Notes under the pieces: generated by a model
Told to the model about the DNA's origin: nothing
Databases searched by the model: none
The model's input: the letters and a program-made list of their open reading frames with translations, nothing else
Assembly: GCA_025937035.1 (NCBI GenBank)
Contig: JAICSG010000216.1
Location: 1-6,811, forward strand
Source: Thermoanaerobaculia bacterium
GTDB taxonomy: Bacteria; Acidobacteriota; Thermoanaerobaculia; Multivoradales; UBA5704
DNA: 6,811 nucleotides
Reading direction: 5' to 3'
Part shown: one piece after another, positions 5,197 through 6,811 of the stretch
How positions within the stretch are numbered: position 1 is the stretch's first letter
Layout of the letters: every line of letters begins with the position of its first letter
Program-made: the position numbers and the translations under genes

Positions 5197-6414
5197 TCAG
5201 CGTCCGGCTATGCTCCGTTGTACGGATGAGCCGCTCTCGGCGTCCATCTCCCAGGCGTGCTCCACCCGGACGAGGCCGAAGACGTAGGCGGGGCTGCGGA
5301 CCTGGAAGGAGCCGGGGATCACCCGCTGGTCGTAGATGTGGAGCCCCTCCTCGTCCAGGAGGAAAATATACAGGGTGAACTCCCCCTTCACCAAAGGGAG
5401 GCTGGGGATGGCGAGCCGCGCGGAGTAGGACCGCGCGCCGCTCACCGGCGCCAGGCCGTCGAGATGGGTGGCGAAGGAGCAGACCTCGATGCCGTCGGCG
5501 CGGTTGATGCCCACCCCCAGGTGAAAGGCCAGGCGGGGGTCCTCCGATTCCCAGGCCACCTCCAGCTCCCAGGGGTCCCCCTGGGTGTAGAGGGTCTCGT
5601 CCCCAGGCAGCCGCGCCGAGGCGATGCGCGCCGGCAGAGAGGACGGGGGCGGGGCCGCCGGGGCCGCCTGCTCCGCCCGGGCGCTCTTGGCCACCAGGAA
5701 ATTCTCGTACTCCCGCACCACCTCCTCGGTGGGCCCGAGCGCCTCCGCCCTGCCGTGCCGCAGCCAGAGGGCGCGCTGGCAGAAGGCCGAGACGTAGTAC
5801 ATGGCGTGCGAGCAGAAGAGGAGCGTGCCGCCGCCGCCCACGAACAGCCGCAGGCGGTCCATGCACTTCTTCTGGAAGTAGCCGTCCCCCACCGACAGGG
5901 CCTCGTCGATGATCAGCACGTCCGGCTCGACCTGGGTGGCGATCGAGAAGCCGAGCCGCATGGCCATGCCGGTCGAATAGGTCTTCACCGGCTGGTCGAT
6001 GAAGTCGCCCAGCTCGCTGAAAGAGATGATGTCGGGCATCTTCCGCCGCAGCTCCTCCTGGGAGAGGCCGAGCATGGCGGCGTTGAGCACGATGTTCTGG
6101 CGGCCGGTGAATTCGGGATGGAACCCCGAGCCCAGCTCGAGGATCGAGGCCACCTTGCCGCTCACCCGGAAGGCACCGGAGGTCGGCGTGGTGATGCCGG
6201 CCAGGATCTTCAGCAGGGTGCTCTTGCCGGCGCCGTTCTCGCCGATCAGCGCCAGCCCCTCGCCGCGCGGCAGCATGAAGCTGACGTCCTCCAGGGCGCG
6301 GAACTCGCGGTGGCGCGGGCGGCGGAGTACCCCCTCCAGCAGCCGGTCCCAGGGGGTGGCGTACGACCGGTAGACCTTGGTCAGCTCGTCGGCCTGGACG
6401 GTGGCTTCAACCAT
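5197..6414 (-). CDS. wzt-like: Polysaccharide ABC exporter ATPase, Wzt-type, with C-terminal cargo domain
   Basis: This 405-residue protein begins with an ABC nucleotide-binding domain. Walker A is GENGAGKST (58-66). The LELGSGFHPEFTGRQNI segment (92-108) is diagnostic of the polysaccharide/teichoic-acid exporter subfamily (Wzt, TagH, RfbE). The signature is YSTGMAMRLGFS (146-157), Walker B is DVLIIDEALSVGD (165-177), and the switch histidine is H203 in CSHAMYYV. After a proline/alanine-rich linker (about 245-262), residues 265-395 form a beta-rich domain (LEVAWES, LGVGINRADGIEV, GEFTLYIFLLDEEGLHIYD). This matches the C-terminal domain of Wzt proteins that binds the modified end of the glycan before export. 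It would pair with a Wzm permease at the inner membrane, but none is in the window. It appears to be first in the operon, downstream of a terminator and a candidate promoter, with no clear Shine-Dalgarno sequence. It is followed by the radical SAM gene after 20 bp. Confidence 0.93.
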   Translation of the reverse strand: MVEATVQADELTKVYRSYATPWDRLLEGVLRRPRHREFRALEDVSFMLPRGEGLALIGENGAGKSTLLKILAGITTPTSGAFRVSGKVASILELGSGFHPEFTGRQNIVLNAAMLGLSQEELRRKMPDIISFSELGDFIDQPVKTYSTGMAMRLGFSIATQVEPDVLIIDEALSVGDGYFQKKCMDRLRLFVGGGGTLLFCSHAMYYVSAFCQRALWLRHGRAEALGPTEEVVREYENFLVAKSARAEQAAPAAPPPSSLPARIASARLPGDETLYTQGDPWELEVAWESEDPRLAFHLGVGINRADGIEVCSFATHLDGLAPVSGARSYSARLAIPSLPLVKGEFTLYIFLLDEEGLHIYDQRVIPGSFQVRSPAYVFGLVRVEHAWEMDAESGSSVQRSIAGR

Positions 6415-6423
6415 CAGCGGGCC

Positions 6424-6429
6424 ATTGTA
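6424..6429 (-). promoter_or_regulatory. Candidate -10 element for the glycan operon
   Basis: The minus strand reads TACAAT, one base from the sigma-70 consensus TATAAT, inside a short AT-rich island that stands out in GC-rich surroundings. It ends 9 nt before the ATG of the ABC gene. No convincing -35 hexamer is seen at 17-18 bp spacing (TTCCCC or TTTCCC). If used, transcription would start within a few bases of the ATG. The assignment rests on sequence resemblance and position between a terminator and the first operon gene. Confidence 0.35.
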
Positions 6430-6465
6430 ATGGGGAAAATTCCAGCGGGGAAAGACGTGGAAACG

Positions 6466-6492
6466 GGGTGGGCCCGCGGAGCGGACCCACCC
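6466..6492 (-). terminator. Hairpin terminator of the upstream gene
   Basis: An inverted repeat begins 15 nt after the TAA of the upstream gene. On the minus-strand RNA the stem is GGGUGGG-U-CCGC paired with GCGG-G-CCCACCC around a UCC loop. That is 12 contiguous pairs, one of them a U-G wobble. On the plus strand the same position would be a C-A mismatch, so the structure favours minus-strand transcription. Only a short U run follows (CGUUUCC), so it is a strong hairpin with a weak tail. It separates the upstream gene from the glycan operon. Confidence 0.6.
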
Positions 6493-6507
6493 TGACCTCA
6501 GTCAGCC

Positions 6508-6811
6508 TTACGGAGCCGGAGCGATGGAGCCCGGCGGCACGTTGTGGTTCGCACCCGTCAGAGTGAGGGTGTACGAGCCAGCCGAGCACGCGCTGTCGAG
6601 GTGGATGGCGTCGAAGCCGACGCTGTAGCGGCCCTGCGACGTCATGCGGACCGTCACGAAAGCCTGCGCCGCCGCCGGATCGAGCGGGTTGTTCACCGCG
6701 CCCGACGCGACGAGCGTATTGAGATCCATGTAGATCCAGCCGAAGTCGTACGGCACCGGCAGATCGGCACCACCGACGTGGGTCGACTGCGACTCAGCCG
6801 GGAACGGCACC
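6508..6811 (-). CDS. Unrecognised protein, C-terminal fragment
   Basis: An open frame enters from the right edge and ends at TAA (6510-6508), giving the last ~100 residues of a longer protein. A GTG at 6810-6808 happens to lie at the edge, but nothing marks it as a start. The fragment contains PYDFGWIYMDLNTLV, AAAQAFVTVRMTSQGRYSVG, then FDAIHLDSACSAGSYTLTLT, and ends in a proline-containing tail (VPPGSIAPAP). The alternation of hydrophobic and polar residues, the Gly/Ser/Thr/Asn content and a single cysteine suggest a beta-rich, possibly secreted or surface protein. No catalytic motif is visible and I do not recognise the family. Its base composition is less GC-extreme than the operon that follows, and a terminator separates the two. 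It is therefore probably an independent transcription unit with no demonstrated link to glycan export. Confidence 0.7.
   Translation of the reverse strand, partial: VPFPAESQSTHVGGADLPVPYDFGWIYMDLNTLVASGAVNNPLDPAAAQAFVTVRMTSQGRYSVGFDAIHLDSACSAGSYTLTLTGANHNVPPGSIAPAP

Larger units (their letters stand above)
6415..6507. other. Intergenic spacer with terminator and candidate promoter
   Basis: This 93-bp stretch is the longest non-coding piece in the window. Nearest the upstream gene it holds the hairpin at 6466-6492, and nearest the ABC gene it holds the TACAAT island. I see no open frame with a credible ribosome site. The only ATG before the annotated start opens a three-codon frame (ATG GCC CGC TGA) that overlaps the ABC start as TGATG. 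Confidence 0.6.

Noticed and set aside
4040..5287. Long plus-strand open frame opposite the radical SAM gene (and similar ones at 2995-4065 and 5257-6495)
   Set aside because: Low-complexity antisense translations (His/Val/Gly/Pro-rich). The minus-strand proteins have complete catalytic motifs, so these are not genes.
5177..5866. Extension of the radical SAM frame upstream to 5866
   Set aside because: The added 230 residues are Gly/Arg/Pro-rich and overlap the ABC gene in another frame. The homologous part begins at MKTASL (5176).
4049..6414. RiPP biosynthesis locus (radical SAM/SPASM plus ABC transporter)
   Set aside because: No precursor ORF fits in any gap, the ABC ATPase is clearly of the polysaccharide Wzt type, and three glycosyltransferases follow. 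A glycan pathway is the simpler reading.
6415..6426. Three-codon frame ATG GCC CGC TGA just before the ABC start
   Set aside because: Too short to assign as a leader peptide, with no ribosome site. Probably chance.
6493..6504. Small palindrome TGAC-N4-GTCA after the upstream stop
   Set aside because: Short and common by chance, and adjacent to a far stronger hairpin that already explains the structure.

Overview
The window comes from a GC-rich bacterium, with strong G/C preference at third codon positions and several GTG starts. There is no rRNA, tRNA or housekeeping marker, so the phylum cannot be fixed. A GC-rich soil-type lineage such as Acidobacteriota is a guess only. Every gene I can support is on the minus strand, so transcription runs from high to low coordinates.

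Layout in transcription order. First comes the 3' end of an unrecognised gene (6811-6508), closed by a hairpin terminator (6492-6466). A short spacer follows with a candidate promoter at about 6429-6424. A tightly packed gene run then fills the rest of the window: a Wzt-type ABC exporter ATPase with a C-terminal cargo domain (6414-5197); a radical SAM/SPASM enzyme (5176-4049); a GT2 glycosyltransferase of the rhamnosyltransferase type (4041-3007); a GT4 glycosyltransferase (3005-1965); a 2-oxoglutarate/Fe(II) oxygenase (1968-1270, GTG start); a GT2 polyprenyl-phosphate sugar synthase related to ALG5/DPM1 (1207-485); and a GNAT-like gene running off the window edge (488-1, GTG start). Gaps within the run are 20, 7, 1, -4, 62 and -4 bp, consistent with one operon.

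The run reads as a surface-polysaccharide or glycolipid locus. Glycosyltransferases assemble a lipid-linked glycan, a prenyl-phosphate sugar synthase supplies a donor for the outer face of the membrane, and an ABC ATPase with a Wzt-like cargo domain powers export. The notable part is the tailoring set: a radical SAM/SPASM enzyme, a 2OG/Fe(II) oxygenase and a putative acyltransferase sit among the glycosyltransferases. This suggests an exported glycan with unusual oxidative or radical modification. The products and substrates cannot be read from the sequence. No Wzm permease, polymerase or nucleotide-sugar synthesis gene is visible in the window.

Beyond the 93-bp spacer at 6415-6507 and the 62-bp gap at 1208-1269, there is no substantial non-coding DNA. 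I see no mobile element, CRISPR array or RNA gene.
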